Positions 15,001 to 30,000 of a stretch of 64,000 bases of DNA are shown piece by piece. Positions within the stretch are counted from its first letter, which is position 1. Each line of letters begins with the position of its first letter. The stretch is from Strigamia acuminata (Eukaryota > Arthropoda > Chilopoda > Geophilomorpha > Linotaeniidae). Under the pieces are notes generated by a model, which saw only the letters and a program-made list of their open reading frames with translations, searched no databases and was not told where the DNA came from. The DNA lies in contig OX442316.1 in the NCBI GenBank assembly GCA_949358305.1, positions 13,330,001 through 13,394,000 on the forward strand, given 5' to 3'. Position numbers and translations under genes: made by a program.

Positions 15001-18000
15001 TAGTGAAGGAAGTTAGATTCAAGTTGAATGAGGGAAAGGAGAATGAATGTTGTTTTGGATTTATCATCTTTCAATCTCACATACGGAAAGTAAACAGATT
15101 TTGGTAAATAAATAAGTAGATTCCTAATGGGAATTAAAGTGTGTTGGGATTTTAATTTACTTGAGAAGGGAATTTAGATTGGAATTGATGTTTGTTGATT
15201 TTTTTTTTTTTTTTTTTTGGTTGGAATTAAATTGTTTTTTTTTTCACAGTTGGTTAAAGAAAATGGGCAAATCTCAGGTGGTAGCGATCGACGACACGGA
15301 ACGCGTGCAGGTGATTGGTGGGATGTTGCTCATCCGAGATGCTCAAAATGGAGACGCCGCTGTGTACGTGTGCGTCGTCAATAACAGTGTGGGAGTGGAA
15401 AGGATAGAAACCAGCGTTGTCGTAACAGGTGAGCGAGAAAGGTGGTTGGGAAATAAACATTTAAAAAAAATCAATACTTATCCATACATTTATGTGGTAA
15501 GTGGAATTTTAAAGTAATAAAAGAAACATATTATTTATTTATTCGTTTGTTTTTATGTGCGGGTTTGTGAGTGTTTTGTGCAGAGTAGTGTGAATAAAAA
15601 TAAAATAAAAATAAAAACCGTTAGTAAATTTGATTAAGAGGTGTTTAACGAAGCATGTCTTTTGGTATGAATTTCTGAACTAGTTGCATTGATCAAACAA
15701 ATTGCAAATGGTTTAATTTTTTTTAAAACCATAATTTTTATGTTTTTTGCTAATAATTTAAAGCTCTTTTAATTTTAAAGGACTACAATGCGCTGCCACA
15801 ATTTACAAACGACAATTTTGCAAACAAATAAAGCGAGAATTGTGCTCTAATGAAACACTTAAACGTGTTTCACTTATTACGTTTTCGTGGTAACAATTTT
15901 CCAAATAAGTAAATATCTTCGGATTTTATTGTGTCGTCATATGTGAGTTACCCATAATGCATTTTGATTATCTGGAACAACAAAATGGTTGTCGGTCTAT
16001 TTCAACTGCTAAACAAATCAAATTTAGCTCATGTAACTTTTAGTTTTAAAACAAAGGAATACATCATTTTTGTTTATAATAAGGGGTACGAAATATTATG
16101 GTCAGTGCGGCACTTTTACGCATGCACAGGTAAACGTGTAGTTTGCAGTGCGCAAAACGCCCAAAATCTATCTTCTACAACTGGAATTTAGTTTTCTGAA
16201 TAAGTCTGTCTTTTCTGGAAAACTGGTTTGTTTACATGATCAGTTTTTCAGAAAAGTAATATTCGGATTTTCAGTTTTCTAGATAACTGAGTACATGTAA
16301 ACATGGTAACTGATTCGAGCGCAGTTAAGTGATGAGCAGACGCGCAGTTGGGAAAAAGTGAGTTGTTTACTGCAACTTCTGCTCCAACTGTGTTTGCCCA
16401 TTTCCGAAATGTGTTGACTTCTTCAATTCTTTTTTTTACGAATTATTTGTTTTGGTTAAACATTTTATTTATTTTGAGCGTTGCTTTAACTCTGCTGACC
16501 TCACTTTATTAGTCTTGAGATTCAATAATTGGATATAACAATTTAGCTTGCTGATGTGACTCAACATAAATAACGTTTAATCCGAGTTGCTTTTAATGCC
16601 TTTAGCCAATGTGTTTTCAGTTAGATTAAATTAACTGCGCCTTTGTGGGCTAGATGCGAAGATTACCCAACAAATAAACGCCTGTGGACGATATTGACTC
16701 AATGCACTGGCGGTTTCTGGCTAAGTAAACATGGCGTTAGCGTGAAACCTTCCTCAAGTTGATTATTTTTTTGTCTTTTCTAGTAGTAGTGATAGTAAAT
16801 GAAATGGAAGTTAGATAAATCCTCCCACTTTAAGTGAAGATAAATTAGAAGTAAACTGGGTGTGTGCAGGTTTATTTAAATATTTGTTGGGTGATGATGA
16901 GCAGATTAAGAGTAGAGTAGAAACGCAAGTTTTTATGTTGATTGAGGAGACAGGCCAAACATGGTGCGTGTGCACACGAATTCTGCATCTGATAAGAGAG
17001 TTTATTTTGTTATTGCATGTTTACTACCGAAGAAAGTCGAATTATATTTAACAGATCAGCGCCTGTATCGATTTTGCAGGTAATCTGGGTGAACTGAAAC
17101 GCGTGAAATGGAAATAGGTCGAAATTAATTTGCCACAATTTAAGAAATTGTTGCCAAAATAAATAGAATTTCCATTTTTCTATTTACGCTGTGGTAATTT
17201 ATTCTGTTCGCGTCATCATTTTTTGCTCGTCAGCTTTGAAAAGTAATTATCAGAATGGGTTTTGAAGTAACGTAACATTAATAAAACAAACGGCACTTTA
17301 AATCTTGGATGAAAAATGTAAAGAAATTGATATTTTTAAGACGTTAAGTGTTAATGAATATTTAAACCGCCATCTTTGAAGTGGATAAATCATAAATCAA
17401 GAAACATTTTACTTTAATTATTCCACCAATTCTACTATTTTATTAATTAATACATTGCGTGTATGTTTTTGTAACATTTAAGCTGCCCTGGATGTGATCA
17501 TCGAACCACGGGTGCAGACGGCCGACATCGGCAAGGCAGCTGTCATGAAATGCGTCATCTCGGGTTTTCCAGTGTCTTCGGTTTCTTGGCTGAAGGATGG
17601 TCAACCACTTCCTAGTGACCGTGTTCGTGTGGAGCGTGTGGACCTGCTTCGAATTGTGTCCGTGCAGAAAGGTGACGCGGGCATGTACCAATGTTTAGTG
17701 AGGAACGAAGCTGAATCGGCGCAGGGAACGGCCGAGTTACGCCTAGGAGGTAAAACTAATTTCGTTTTTCGGGAGGATCTCAACGATTATTTTATTCCAT
17801 TTGAAATGTCGATTTGTGTCTTTTCTCTTTTCGTCTGATGCGCAGATTCGGTACCAGAGTTAAGGCAAACTTTTCAAGACATGGTAATGCACCCGGGTTC
17901 TGCAGTCAGTTTAATGTGCATTGCTTCTGGAATCCCGCCTTCGCTAGTGACATGGGCTTTAGACGGCTCAATCATAGCTCCGTCGCGTCGAACTAAAACG

Positions 18001-21000
18001 AGTTCGTATATAACTGCAGACGGGGATGTAGTTAGCCATCTTAATTTGACGTCCACGCGAAGCGAAGACGGTGGAGACTACAGCTGCATCGCGCAAAACC
18101 GTGTCGGTTCTACTCGTCATACTTCCCGCCTCAACATTTATGGTATGTAATGGTAAGTGGAATTCTAATGTGTAAGATACTAAAGGACATGTACATTTTC
18201 TATTTTTAACTGATTAAAATGGAAACTACATGTTTGAAAGTTCGAGAATGCGCAAAAATGTGACTTTTAAATCGGCAAGATCCATCACTTTTTATTAATT
18301 TAAATTTTTTAGAGAAATAATTTTTTATTTTTTATTTTTATTTTTTAGTTTTAAACTTTTGTAAGTATAAAGAAGTCCGAGCAAAAATTTTTTTTTTTAT
18401 TCTTAAATTTTTTTTTTTTTGAATTTGCAGAAAACCATATGAGATTCGTTCAAGTGTTGTTGATTAATGTTGAAAGGTTTGATTTTTGTGTGCAAAAGTT
18501 TCTGAATTGATGCCAAACTTATTCGAACAAATGATCCAATTTCAACCTATGTGCGTGTAGTATCAAATCTTTTTCCACGGCCGTTTTAATTAAAGTAATT
18601 CATCTTAAATTTGTGGAAACGATAGTTTTAACTCGTGTAACTGCATCTACAAACCGTCACTCGAGATTAAACTCGACTCGTGCTAATTTAAGCACGTTTA
18701 ATGAAACAAGATATTTGTTTCTAAACTCCTAATGTTTTGTTGCTGAATTTAATTTGAATTATTCCATTTTCATTTCAACTTTATTTTGCGTTTTCTAGGC
18801 CGAGCTTACATCCGTCCAATGAGAAAAATGTCTATCGTGGCAGGTGACAGACTCGTGCTCAAGTGCCCCGTCGCTGGATATCCCATTGCATCCATCTTTT
18901 GGGAAAAAGGTAAAACAATCTCATTATTTTTTCAATGTATTTTTGATGCGCACACGTGATGGTGCAAATATTTGCAAGCGATGTCACACAGTCAGAGTTT
19001 ATTAAATTTTCATGCTGAAAAAAAGTATTTTGTAATTTTAAAATTAATGAAGACGTCTGTCTTTTGCACTAATTAACTTTTATAGTGGCTTCAATTAGAG
19101 GAGAATTGTGGCATTAGGTTGGAGCTTACAAATTAACTTTTAACTCTGTTTGAAAACGAAATCTCAGCTTTGTTGTCAGTTTACCAATTACGATCAGTAT
19201 CAGTGGGTTAAATTGTTTAATTGATCTGCTTCGCTGCATCGAAGACGGGTCGTGGCCATTTTTGAAACGCACACACACATCGTTAGCTGAATTAAACTGT
19301 TTACTCCAACTTCTAGCGATCGATCAATCAATTTTAATGTACCGGATAATCAATTTTAAACTTATGGCTCTTCAGTGGAGATATTATGAAGGAGCTTTTG
19401 GCTTCGATTGGGATTTTATAACGAATCTCGAGCCTTCAACTTGATAAATTGTTAAATTCCAATTGCAGAATTGGAGGAAGAAAAATGCTTTTGGCAGTTA
19501 TTACATTCCACTTCTTACGAAATAAGTTTTAGTTTCTCTCCGTACTTGCTAATAATAAGTGAATTTGCTTCAAATTGTTTTTTTTTTTTTAAAAAAAGAG
19601 TTTGGATTTTGAGATTAAGCTTATTATTCGTATTTTTCATTGCCAACTATCACACTTCTTTACCTACTTAGCACTCATTAGCATGTAAATGGGCTTTCGG
19701 TTGTGGATTGTGTGTCTGGATTTAGAAATTGGCGGCGTGCCAAGCAAATGTGACGAAAGTTTATGAGTTGGGAAGTTAGGAGGGGATGTTGTTTTCAGTG
19801 TGACAAAGTCTTGTCATTGTTGGCTAAGTCTGGTGATGACGTGCGGCACGGGTATGAATCTAGTGGGATTGTGCATAACACGCGCCGTGTTTCATCCTTC
19901 TTTTTCTGTCGTCGATGTCAGGTTCAATAAGAGGCGAATATTAATTATGTTGTTTCGGCTTAGGACAAGGCGCTACACAACAAGTTATCCGATACTGCAT
20001 AAAATTCTCATTTTCTCCGCCTGAAAAGATGCTTTGGAAAATTACCACTTAATTATTACGCTTAAGGGGATCCCAGTACGGAGAAGTGAAATGAAGGCAA
20101 ACGAGCGCGTATTTTTTTGTTGGTCGCTCGTGTGGTTTAGTCGTTTTATGCTTTTTCAAGCGTTAAGCTTCTTATTAGGCGTTTCGACTTGAATCAAAGG
20201 CAATGAAATGCTGAAGGAGTGGATTAGTGCGTTTTATATTCTACTGGAGTGGTTTTTGTTGTTGTTGTGTGTGCTGTGGTTGGCTTTTTATTCTTGTGTA
20301 AGTCGAAAAGCGATGCAGTAGTAAAACCAAACAAAGTGAATTGAATGCGGAAATATTTTATAGATGTTTTGTTTTTATTCTATTTTAAGTGTGTTGTAAG
20401 AAAGCTGCATTTTATCGCTTTGATCTTGACATAAAATAAAATGAGTTGGAATTGTCTTGGGATTTGCATGTATCCCCCCCATATGGTTCAAAAATATATT
20501 TTACAGTAGGTGCATTCCAAAACTCCCGTTTCAGCCGTTTCAGTCGTGTCGTGTTATCAATAATGACGTCACATCCGGAAAAATTCCGTGTCAGTGGCGC
20601 TAACACGGCTGAAACGAAAACGTGCATTAGAACACGTTTTAGCAGACACGATTTGGGTGTTAGGGCTGCCATCGTTCGATTTTCATATTTATAAACATGT
20701 TTGTGGAAATATATATTTATTTATTTGTTATAAAATATTCGAAGTTTTAAAAAACTTAATTTATTTTTGTCAACACGTGTTAATTGTCAAAAAATCGACG
20801 GTGCTTGGATTTTGGCGCGATTGTTGATGTGAATTCGTCGGCTGTTAAAAACCTAGCCATTTTCCGTCTACAAATAAATAAAATTAGTCAGAATTCGAAT
20901 ATTTTATAAATTGATTTTGTAAACAGATAAATATTTCCAAAACTGATGTTACTTAGGTAATACAAATTTTGCTAAAACAAAAGCAAAAAAAAAATTGTTT

Positions 21001-24000
21001 TGACATTCCTAAACAGGCCTAAAACGACCATAAAACGACACGGAACAAAAACGCCTAAAACGCCTAACACTGAGTTTTGGAATGCACCTAGTGTATTGCT
21101 TTTCCAAAAAGTATAGCATTTCGTGAATTGGGTCTATTATTTGTACATTAAATAATGCATTTAACAATACAATTGAAAAGATGCATTTTGAAATTGCAAT
21201 ACATTTGCGATATAAGATATCAATGATGACTTGATTAATTATTGAATGTGGGTGAAATCATTTTATTTAGGTTGTTGATTATCGGTTTCGTGGAATGTGG
21301 ACGCGTATATTGGATACATTTTTGTGTAAGTGAATACAAGTATACGCTTTACGGAGTTTGGGATAATAAATAAGCCGCATCATTGGCTCCCACTGCGCCG
21401 CTTGCTCTTGCTCGGAGGCTGCGGGTAGATTTTTAGTGGCAATAAATTTCACTCGTTTTAAAATTGAAATCTGGTGATTATTTGGATGGTCAGTTGGAAA
21501 TGCCAACGTAATGTAAGTAAATGGGAAACTCGGGATACTACATTCAGCATTATCTGAATTCAGAATCGTCTTTTTTGAATCCGAAAGGAGTTGATGCCAT
21601 AAAAGTCTCTATTTTTTTCGCCGAGCTCAACATCATCTTTTTTTTTCTCCTATCGTTACCACAGCCATCAGATTACTGCTTCGAAAACATATCAATTCTA
21701 CTGAAAACAAGAGCTCGCCAAAAATTATAACGCCACACCATTATTTCGCTCGGTCAGATTGAAAGAACGTTTGTCTGTTGGTTATTTTTCTTTTGCATTT
21801 TAAAGGAGATTTGTAATCACGATCAAAGCCCCGTTAACAATTGGCAGAAAGCCAGCAAATTTGTTTTGACTGACATTTGATCACTTAATCGTCCTCGCAC
21901 TTTAATAACTGTTTGTTTTTTCCCTCAAGGCTGGGTCACAGCCAATTGAAGCATTGTTCTCAATTGTAAAAGGAACTGCAGTCCGTGCATGCGTGAATTA
22001 GGCGAGTCAGTTTTGTCAGCTAGGTCGAGACTCGAGAGTCATAAATTATCTTCAGTTTGATTGATGTACATTTAAAGCTATTAAATTCGTACGTCGTTTT
22101 AAAAATGACTAATTGTGCGTGTCTTTATTTGTATTTGTACGTTCTAGAAGGGACGGTTCTTCCCGTGGACTTCCGTCAAGAAGTGTTTGCAAACGGCACA
22201 TTAATCGTGCAGAACGTGCAGAGAACTGCAGATACGGGGAAGTACACTTGCTCCGTGTCTTCTCCAGACGGGCAAACTGCAAGAAGAGACGTGGAAGTGT
22301 CCGTGATGGGTACGTTTAATGTTGAGATAAATTTGGCAGTTGCATACACTTATTTTCCTTTTCTAACAAACCGAGTGGAACGAGTGGAACGAGAAACAAA
22401 TTTGCCTCGTGTTGTGTCCTTTCTGTTTTATTGTTGCGAGATTGTTATGGTTATTTGAGATTTTTGCTTTTATCTTTTTTAAATGCTTCAAGTCGGTGAT
22501 CTTTCTCAACAGGGACTTTAATAGTTCGTGTAGAAAGAGGTCGCACGTAAGAGGGCAGTGTTGGTCTTCCTTGGTCTTTTCTCGTCCAATGGAGGTGACT
22601 AGAGGTTAATTGACGACGGGCGATGGCGACAGCATGCGTGTCGCGGGCCGCAGATGGGGAATTATTCTGCGCGAGTGGAGCCACTTGGCCTCACAAGACA
22701 GCTTCAGCGCGTCATAAGACGAGATTCACAGACCACAAGGATGGCACCATTGAGCTGTAAATGGTTATTTAGCAACGTTAGTTGTTTGCGGAAACGTGTT
22801 TGTGCAATATTTTGACATGAATAAATTTCTAATTTTCTTTGCATGTTTATCTACTTTATGTATTTCGTTTATTTTCGCGTTTTTAGTGTCGCCCAAGATC
22901 GTTCCTTTTTCGTTTCAAGACGCCGTGTTACCTGAGGGGACGCGAGCACGTTTGCAGTGCGTTGTGAGTGAAGGGGATGTACCACTAGCTATTCGCTGGA
23001 CCAAAGACAGTCATTCAATACCGGCTGATTTGGGAGTGGTGGTTCGAGATTTGGATGAGATTTCTAGCATTCTTACTATAAACAATGTGACCCCGCGACA
23101 AAATGGCAGATACACGTGTACAGTTAGTAACGAAGCAGCTTCTGTCAATCATTCTGCAGTTCTTCATGTGAACGGTGAGTGTTTATTTTGGAAATTGGTT
23201 TTTTTTTGCTGTTGTTGTAAGTCTGGGTTTAACTTTAGCCAATATATATATACCATAGTGTGTATTGCGATTAGCTTCAATAATTTCATTAGTTGCTATG
23301 TCAAATATATGTCTTTTTGTGCTCGGCTTTTCTGTTTTCTTATTTAGAAGGATTTCCAAAGTATCAAGACTTCGATCTCAATTACAAGAGCTTTGTAAAA
23401 AGAACGAGAAGTCGATTGAGTTTGTGCACCTCTTTTTGTGTAAGCCTCTGCTCTCATTGCTCCTTATATAATTGCACTTGAGGCTTACAGTACCAGACTG
23501 ATTATCCTTATGGTTTTTTTCTTCTTTCGTTCTTTCTTCCTTTTTTTTCATTTCGTTTCTTTTGACGTGGCCTTGTTTGGCAGAAAAAAGCGACTTGGAC
23601 GGGAAAGTTATTTTTTATTCAATAATTTGAGTCGCAGTAATGACTGTAGAAAATGTCAAGTCATGTTTACACGGGTTGCGGGGAGAAATTGACATCATCT
23701 TGTCATATTAACGTTTTACTGGTCCACTTTAGGGGAAATTGAATTAAGGTTGACTAGTTCGCTGTACCTTTTGAAAATTGCACAACATTCTGCCAGTAAA
23801 GTTGGACTTTCAAGACGTCGAGAATTCACTACCGCAGCTGGATTAGAGGAGGGGTGTCGAAAGCTGCAGGATTATAATCTGGTTTAGCATTAAAATTCAA
23901 GCCATCCATCCACAGAAACATGAATGAGGACCGGTTCCATTTTTCAAAAAATCAACTTATAAAATAGGATTTAATTGTGTACACTTAATGTCTTTTTTTT

Positions 24001-27000
24001 TTATACATTATAGTATAATTATATAATTAAATATTTGAATTACATTGTTTTTAAAGAAGACAATTTCAAACATTTGAACGTCGATTAAAATAACATGTCA
24101 AATTATTATGCAAAAAGATTATTTTTGAGGCTCCAAGCTGTAGTTTATTTAGCTTTACGGCAAGTCCTCCGAGATAATAAGGTAAAAATAAAAAAGTTTA
24201 TTTGGAAAGACACTAGTGATCACCAGTCACGAATGATGGTGCCTCTAGAGACTTGTTTTTTTTCATGGGGTACCTTCAAGTCTTTGGATTAATAGATCCT
24301 TCATCATATAGATTTTTTCTTCTGTTCGGAGCCATCAACTTGCGTTGCTAACAGCTTTTTAAAGTGAAAGACGCGATAACTAAATTTTGTTTGCACCCAT
24401 CACCCTGAAGATGAAAATTTTTCTTTTGATGTAGAAAAAAATGAAGATGATGGGTGTTAATGGAATAAAGTATAGGGGGGGTAAAGATAGGAAGAAAAGA
24501 GTATTTTGGGGAAAATGTTGGTAATTTTTTTTTGTTTTGTTTCTGGTAACGTAGGAGAAGGTTGATGAGATGTTTTCGTGTTTTCTTCTTGCAGGATTAA
24601 ACTTTATATGGTGCAACAAGGGTGGTTGCTTGGTAACACGATTTCTCTTTTAGATGTCATCTTTTCTGTTTGCTTTTTTCTTTTCCTCTAGTAAATGGTT
24701 TTGAAGTTGTGACAAAAACCCCATTTCTGTCTTTGGCAAGGGCTTTTATGTAGTGCCATTAAAGGTTTTGAAACTTTTTTTTTACACAGTGCCCCCGCAA
24801 TGGGTAGTTCAGCCACAGGATGCCGATGTGCTTGTAGGGCACAGCGTACGACTAGACTGCCAAGCTGATGGATTCCCGAAACCCATCATCACGTGGATGA
24901 AAGTGGGAGGTGAGTGCGCTGACTTTTGCACTCTAATTAAATGCACTTGGTCTGAAAATGGACGATTATCAATGTTTAAGGGACTTCTGTTCTATATATT
25001 ATTGAATAGAAGGCCGACGCTTCATGAACGTCGACTTGTGCCATTTCTGGTGAGTGTCCGGAGTAGTTGCCAAGGCAACGGCTGACAGCTGTGCACTTCC
25101 ATCACTTGAGAAGGGGCTGATTGCTTTTCTGAAAAGTAGTCAATAGACTGAAAGCGAAAAAAGATATTTTTTTTTCTTATTCTTCAATATTGAATGACGG
25201 GGGACATTTTTATGTGATTTTTTTTTTTTTTTTTTTAAGATGAATTTTAGATTTGTATAAAATATTTTTCTTATTTTCTACATTTGGATGTTGACAAGAT
25301 TTTCGGTAACGGGAGATTTGCACACGTGCCGCGAGTAATATTTATGCAAAGATGTCTGAAGTTACCTGATTTTGGACTAATGGTTGGTTTGACAAGTGTT
25401 CTTGCTCGTCTCGATGGTCCATTTAAAGTGTCGTCCTTTTTCTTTCGCGCATATGTAATGACGGAAAATTTCTTTCTCAGGTGTGTGCTTGCGTGTCTCC
25501 GTTCGAGGTGTCAGCTTAGTGTCAGCGCTTAGTAATGGCCTGATTATGAAAAAGAGGCCGTTTGCAACTATTTGGTAGGCCGTGAGCGCGAATTACCATT
25601 TCTCGTGTAGAATCTGATGAGGCCTGTAATTTTGCTTATCTTACCAGTGGCTTCACCTTTCCTGTTTTTCTATATAGAGAGTGGAATAAAACGTTTCATC
25701 TCCTCCGCTCTTCCAACTCCTATAACAGGCTTTTCAAAAGAAAATGACGAAAAAGTGTTAAGTGAGCATTTAGTTCATCAACTCTTTTACTCGAAAACTC
25801 GTGCGAATGCTTTGTTTTCATCCACAAAGGAAAAGAAGAGTGTTAAAGTTGGTGTCGAAGGGAGGAAACATGTTTATAATGTGCTGGTTTACTGGTTTGT
25901 GTCGTTTTTAATGTAATTTAGGCGACAGTTGGCATTATTTTGGTGCACTTGTATTTGTCAGCGGGTTTATTTTCTAGACCAATTGTTCTGTTGTGTGTTG
26001 CGCATTGAACCGTGGTTTCCACAGTTCGTGTTTTTGTTTGTTTTACTTATTGCAATTTTTTTTTCGTTTTGTTTAGGCGGTGGTGCTCGGCAGAGCATTC
26101 AAAATAGTGTCCACTACCAGGTGCTGACCAACGGTTCGCTGCGCCTCATGAGCGCTGATGAGAATGACCGTGGGCAATATTTCTGCTTGGCCAGCAATGG
26201 AATTGGTGCAGGCTTGAGCAAACGTGTTCATCTCAAAGTCAAAGGTAGTAGTGTTAATGTTTTACACATTAAAACTTTTGTTTTTACAATGGATTGTAGT
26301 TAGAAGCAAGCCCAGGTGGCGCGCGCACATTTAGTTTAAAAGTGTACGAGTCGTCAAAAATTAATGTCAGTTGCTAATTTAATTAACTCGTCGAGTAATT
26401 AAATTGGATTTGTATCATTTTAATTTTTAGAGTAAACTAGTTAGTGCTTTTAGTTTAATTTGCGAATTGGCATTCTCGATGTATTTGGCAAACATTGCGC
26501 GCTTTTGATACACTGTTAGCAGCATGTTATTTGTTCAGGTTAATTGGTAATTGTGAAACTATTTTACCGAAAATGTGTCAGATAGGAATTTCCTGGTTGA
26601 AATGCTTTTATCGACTTTTGGAAATGAGGTAGATGAGATGGCTTGGATGGCATACAGAAAAGAGGGAGATTAAAATCGATGAGCGATAAACTTGAGCTGA
26701 ATACTTAATTGATGAACTCCAATGTAGGTGGATTTAATTTGTTTATTTTGTAAATTAAATTCCCATTTGATATCTGTTTACCGAATTCGAAGTTTGTTCA
26801 ATTTGCTAATGAATCTTTTGATTTTAAAAGTCCAAATTGATTATTGATCATCATCTTTTTGGTTTCCATTCAACAGATCAACACGAATGAAATATTCAGT
26901 TTTAAGAAAAAAGTTGAAACGCTTTTTTTTTTCCTATAACTCGAGTGAACATCTGTTTTCGTGAGAAAAAACTCAGTTCGCTCACATTGGAGCATCGGAA

Positions 27001-30000
27001 AAATAGAAACCTTTGGTGTTTCTCACAATAAATATAGGCTACCTCTAGCCGAGCGAGACACAAATCTTTAATAATTTGATTGTATTTCACTTTGCTTGAA
27101 AAAACACTTGCGTTTTATTCGCACGTAAAAACACGTTGATAATTAACTCATTGTTCACCTTTGCCTCGCCCACAATTTTTTCTTTCGGGCGGAGACGATT
27201 TAGCTCACTCAGAAATGTAGGTAGTATAATGGAAAGTGTATTTAATTATGATAACGGTAGTTGATGAGATGCACGCGCTGCTTTGCTTAAATAAATGGAT
27301 TTTTCTTATTATTATAAATTTCCGTTGGGGCGACGTAATGTACGCTCCTGTTTATTTTGTGGTGCAAGAGATTTTCATTTAATGAGATCCGAACCGTTGG
27401 AAATAGTGGGGCAAATAAATGTACGCTTCAAGAGGATCGACCTCGAATGGCTACTGGCAACGAACGGGTCGATACCGAGGATGAGCAAATAGGGAAGTAT
27501 GTTGATGTTTAAGTTCCGGTTTTATTCATCTGTGGGGATATTAGCCGGATATTGACCATCAAAGTCTTTTGTGTTGGATGAGTTAATGGTTTGGTTAAAT
27601 TGAATAACAAATTGGATTAATTACTATTCAATTTGCATAAATGATCAATATTTTTTTTTAATGCGATGCGAAAATGAAAAGATGGTTTTGAACCGCGGAT
27701 TCGGTTAATTTAAATTAAATACCTAAGTGTTTTACGCTTGGCCATGTCGTGTCAGTTTCCCTTGAGCAAATTGCGGCTCTCGCTTGTGGTCTACAGTCTA
27801 CAAGTAGTTTGGGGAAAGTTTAATGATGTTGTTAAGGCCAAATAAACACGTTTACTCTATACGAGTCGTTTCGTTATGTAAACACGTGTAATGAATGATG
27901 GCATTGATCGTGTGGCAATGTGGAAAATGTGTTTTTGAGTGAAATTAATTGAGATTTTTTTTTTCGGTAATGGTAGAATTTTTTTTTTTTTTGGTTTTTA
28001 TCTGTGCGAATTTTTCGGCTCATATAACACTGTGATTTGTTTGTGTTTTTTCAGTTCCTGTCAAGTTTGACGTCAAGTACCGTCATCAGACGATCAAACG
28101 TGGAGCAGATGCGGCGCTTATTTGTCAAGTACGCGGTGATTCACCCGTGCAACTCACGTGGCAGGTCAACGAGAGAGATATCGATGCTAAGACTGAACGG
28201 AGGTGACTGACGGTTTTCAGTTTTTATGCTTTTTTTTTTTTTTTTACTTTTTTCCGTTTTACGTTCGCTTTTCTCATTTGAATATTCACTGGAGGATTAT
28301 GTAGGTTGAGTGATTTTGTTTTTAATCTTTGGGTAATGCGAGAACGAAAACAAATCTAAGGAGTGTGCGAGATTGAGGATAAATAGCTGTTGGAAAAGAG
28401 GCGACAAACATTTGTCACACGATTGGGAGTTGGAAAGAGGGCAATGGAGTGGAGTTGCGCAGATAAAATTGGAGTGGGTTTTTTTTTTTAAATATGTTAT
28501 TTTTTTTTTTTTATTTAAACAAAGCTTAAGAGGGGAAAATGAAATCGAAAAAAAAAATTGTAGCGAGAGTGGAAAAGAGAAGAGAATAAATTGTTGGAAT
28601 TATCTCTGGACAGATACGACGTTAAGGAAACAGTGTTGAAAAATGGCCTCATCTCTGAACTTCGCATCCGCCATGTTGAGCGAGAGGATACGGCTACTTT
28701 CTCCTGCTCTGCAAAGAATGCATACGGGAGAGATGACACGTCGATACAGCTCCTTATCTTGGGTAAGTTGTTATTGCGGCTGAATATATAATACGCAACA
28801 TTTAACCGTAACAAGAAAAAGAAAAAACACCGGTAGTTGAACCAAAGCCCGTTTAGTGGTGCGGGCGGGTCTTATATATTAATTTAAAAAGTCGTAAATG
28901 TTATATTTTTTAAAAACTGTTATTATTGTTTATTGTTTTCCATAAATTAAATTGTTGACGTGATAACGCGTTGTATATAAATTGGTAATGCATGTTAAAA
29001 CTAGATAAATTTATTACTTTTAAATGGCTAATTTTAAATATTTTTTTTAAATTTTATCATTAAATTTAATATTTTCAGAAAATCCTGATATGCCGAAAAT
29101 GGTGAAACTAATGGAACATAAAAGTCGGAGCACTAAGTTATCTTGGACTCAACCGTACGATGGTAATAGCCCTATTATCAATTACCTGGTGCAATACAAA
29201 CTAATAGAAGGTGAGAAATTGTTTAATACGTTTGCAACTTATGCAATTGGTTAGCATAGTGTTGAAAATTTCGCAATTGGGTTTGCGCAGCTGAAAGCCG
29301 AGGCACTTATTTGGCCCGGGCTCAAATGTTGAGCTGCCGGAACGAGAAAAGGAACATTAGGCAAGGTCGTGTGGGTGTGTATGGTAGGAGGAGTGGCGGG
29401 AGAAAGGAGGGTCGTCGTGCGCGTTTGCCTGATTACCCCGCCCGCCCGAAGCTCGACGAGATAGATGGGGCTGGGAAGTGTGCCAGCAAAGCGTCCTTTT
29501 GTTAGCTGCTGGAGTTATCTCTCCACCTTTGCTCAGAAAAGCCTCATAATTGTAGAAACGTCCTATCTGTTTTTTTTTTGCACGGACAGGGTAATATATG
29601 GCTTGTTTTAACAACACACCTTGTATTGCAAATTGTAATACGTTTTTGTTTATTTTTTTTACATTTTTTATTGAAAAATAGGAAAATTTATTTTTTATTT
29701 TTTATTTTTTTAATTTTTTGGTGGATTTTTGTTTGTGGAGACGTGGTTAAGTGTAAGCGACATCAAGTTTCGGTACGCCGGTTATGTCATCGCATTGGGA
29801 GTGCGTACGGTTCCCCACTGCGGCCAGATGAACCTTTCATTCCCACTGAGGGGATTTGGTCGTGAAAGGGGCAACGCTCTTAGAATTTACTGATGCAAGA
29901 AGAACATGGTTCTCTTGTTTACCAATCGACCTGCAGGAGCTCTTTAAGTAACTGGATCGAGCTTTTGGAGAGCTTTTTTTGCCTTCTCCTTGATCCTGAT

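Noticed and set aside
20412-20827. Coding frames inside the MITE-like element
   Set aside because: Short, on both strands, without transposase motifs; the element looks non-autonomous.
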